The translations under genes and the position numbers were made by a program. The notes beneath the pieces are model-generated. The model saw only the letters and a program-made list of their open reading frames with translations, searched no databases and was not told the DNA's origin. This document shows, piece by piece, positions 22,578 through 23,519 of a stretch of DNA of 23,519 nucleotides (position 1 is the stretch's first letter; each line of letters opens with the position of its first letter). Source of the DNA: a virus; the IMG/VR virus record IMGVR_UViG_3300030451_003803, positions 1 to 23,519 of that record, one strand, 5' to 3'.

Positions 22578-23024
22578 TCAAGTTGTATTTACTGCTTCAT
22601 CAACACTTACACCTATAGGGGTTAACCTTACTTCCATCCGAGGTAGGTCTCCCCAGAACTTACAAACTCGGATGTCAGAAAGTGTAGCATCGTCCGTATA
22701 AAACCTTGCTTTACCCATTTGGTCGAGAAACATTTTTATTAAATTGTCTCCATCGGGTCTGGTAGTGTGAGGAGCCATTCCTAGCTTTAGCCTCCACTTC
22801 GGTTCGGACTTCCTCCACGGAAATACAAATGTTATTTTAATTGCTAGCGGCCCAGACATTGGTTCAGAAGGCGCATGCTGCATAAGCAAAATTAAAAGCT
22901 CATCCCTTACCTTTTGTCCCCTCTTATCTTTCATAATAAAAGGACGACCATCTTTTGTCCTTCCAATCCTAGACACAGACTGAGCGGTTGCCCTAGGGGG
23001 TACTGCATTAATAGTAAACTCCAT
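22578..23024 (-). CDS. rusA: RusA-type Holliday junction resolvase (148 aa)
   Basis: The protein has the RusA family's hallmarks: an N-terminal strand (MEFTINAVPPRATAQSVSRI), a central 'KITFVFPWRK' strand, HTTRPDGDNLIKMFLDQMGK with catalytic acidic residues D91 and D93, then ARFYTDDATLSDIRVCKFWG with D111/D112 and Lys near 122. RusA dimers cut four-way junctions symmetrically in DNA; in phages they clear branches from replicating concatemers before packaging, which fits a gene directly after terminase. Length (148) is close to the usual 120-150. Its ATG is shared in TGATG with the terminase stop. A terminator follows. All four expected acidic positions are present, so it should be active. Confidence 0.9.
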   Translation of the reverse strand: MEFTINAVPPRATAQSVSRIGRTKDGRPFIMKDKRGQKVRDELLILLMQHAPSEPMSGPLAIKITFVFPWRKSEPKWRLKLGMAPHTTRPDGDNLIKMFLDQMGKARFYTDDATLSDIRVCKFWGDLPRMEVRLTPIGVSVDEAVNTT

Positions 23025-23519
23025 CAGTAGCTTCCCCCACCTGTGGAAATAAATTTCCTGCCACCTATATACTCAACAGGAGTTACCGCAGCATAACGCA
23101 AGCAGTCAACAAAGTCCTTGCTAGCCTCATCCTTAGACTCTCCTGTGTATTCCTTTAGGCATTGAATTAAGTTCATACATCGGTCACTAATGTACAACTT
23201 GGGTCTATTGGTATGATTCTTGTGGCTGGTGTCATCCCATGCTAGCAGTTCATTAATCCTTTGGAGTCCGTGATCTATCTGGAGACCGGGTGCTGGCCTA
23301 AAGTACACGCCAGCCTTTCTCATTTCATTGATTATGTCGGTGTCGCCTTCTTGTGCTTTAATTGTGGATCGACCCATGCGAGGGTCAATAATGCGCTCAA
23401 ATATGTCCTCACCATCTTCAAGCTCAAAAAACAATCCAGCATAGTCCCTATATCCATAACCAAGATTTCTCTGTGCTGGCCCCGGCTTACCAACACTTTT
23501 CCCTGCTGCATTCATGTGA
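23024..23519 (-). CDS. terL: Terminase large subunit, C-terminal nuclease part, runs off the right edge
   Basis: Only the last 164 or so residues lie in the window; the frame is open to base 23519, so the N-terminal ATPase lies beyond it. The visible part is the RNase H-like nuclease end: IDPRMGRSTI (Asp in the DPRMG motif), an INEMRKAGVYFRPAP segment, LQIDHGLQRINELL, RPKLYISDRCMNLIQCLKEY and the closing SKDEASKDFVDCLRYAAVTP, where the Asp of 'DFVDCLRY' is the usual last metal-binding residue. This domain cuts concatemeric DNA to start and end packaging. The Gly/Pro/Arg features up to residue 30 belong to the linker and first strand. The ATG at 23515 is merely the first Met in view. Its stop overlaps the resolvase ATG. 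Confidence 0.9.
   Translation of the reverse strand, partial: HMNAAGKSVGKPGPAQRNLGYGYRDYAGLFFELEDGEDIFERIIDPRMGRSTIKAQEGDTDIINEMRKAGVYFRPAPGLQIDHGLQRINELLAWDDTSHKNHTNRPKLYISDRCMNLIQCLKEYTGESKDEASKDFVDCLRYAAVTPVEYIGGRKFISTGGGSY

Larger units (their letters stand above)
328..23246. repeat. Dispersed GCTAGC palindromes, about 40 copies
   Basis: Scanning by eye I counted about 40 GCTAGC sites (examples: 328, 1441, 1921, 4122, 4358, 4889, 5495, 5870, 6409, 8939, 9113, 9125, 9436, 9464, 9603, 10672, 11224, 12873, 12981, 14902, 15243, 15426, 15638, 15919, 16028, 16105, 16896, 17936, 19018, 19279, 19704, 20291, 21150, 21603, 21773, 22001, 22091, 22843, 23120, 23241). About six would be expected by chance in this length. 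At least 16 extend to TGCTAGCA. They occur in different codon frames. Confidence 0.75.

Noticed and set aside
1-23519. CRISPR arrays, tRNA genes and integration sites
   Set aside because: No regular direct-repeat/spacer structure, no cloverleaf candidate and no intergenic space large enough; no integrase or repressor in view.

Overview
The window is part of the late (morphogenesis) region of a tailed double-stranded DNA bacteriophage (Caudoviricetes). Almost every base is coding and all confident genes lie on the minus strand, so the biological order runs from high to low coordinates. A beta-propeller-type tail nozzle gene, several large coiled-coil or alanine-rich putative ejection proteins, and the absence of a tail tube, sheath or tape-measure gene point to a short-tailed (podovirus-like) virion. 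The SU10/DUF5309-type capsid protein and a set of tiny lysine-rich genes that I associate with aquatic phages suggest an environmental, probably marine or freshwater, virus. The bacterial host cannot be named from this sequence. The sequence looks like an intact phage genome segment; no integrase, repressor, insertion sequence or tRNA is visible.

Layout in transcription order. (i) 23519-22578: C-terminal nuclease part of the large terminase (runs off the right edge), then a RusA-type Holliday junction resolvase, closed by an intrinsic terminator (22489-22524). (ii) 22577-22310: a short intergenic region with a candidate promoter for the portal and a possible 57-residue gene on the opposite strand. 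(iii) 22309-18766: portal, a 58-residue acidic protein, a membrane-anchored coiled-coil protein, and five tiny basic genes (43, 79, 27, 86 and 92 residues), four of which carry exactly two cysteines. (iv) 18765-15018: candidate promoter, scaffold, major capsid protein, a strong hairpin, then a small 107-residue protein, a likely head-tail adaptor and a beta-rich virion protein. (v) 14999-9495: a 1244-residue fibre with four LamG-like lectin domains joined by 22-residue repeats, a second lectin-like fibre, two small tail genes and a tail-fibre-family protein. (vi) 9495-8905: two small holin-like membrane proteins and a lipoprotein, probably lysis or host-envelope functions. (vii) 8908-1: tail nozzle, a small fibre, two small genes, then an alanine-rich protein with a cysteine-containing C-terminal module, a 526-residue coiled-coil protein, and a giant protein of more than 1117 residues that leaves the window on the left.

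The genes would work together as one assembly line: terminase and resolvase prepare and package DNA through the portal into a scaffold-built HK97-fold shell; adaptor and nozzle close the head and form the short tail; the lectin-like fibres find the host surface; the large coiled-coil proteins are probably stored in the particle and ejected with the DNA. Translational coupling is pervasive: ten junctions share the pentamer TAATG (stop overlapping start) and five more share ATGA or GTGA. The palindrome GCTAGC occurs about 40 times, far more than chance. The most unusual region is the two-cysteine mini-protein cassette between portal and scaffold.
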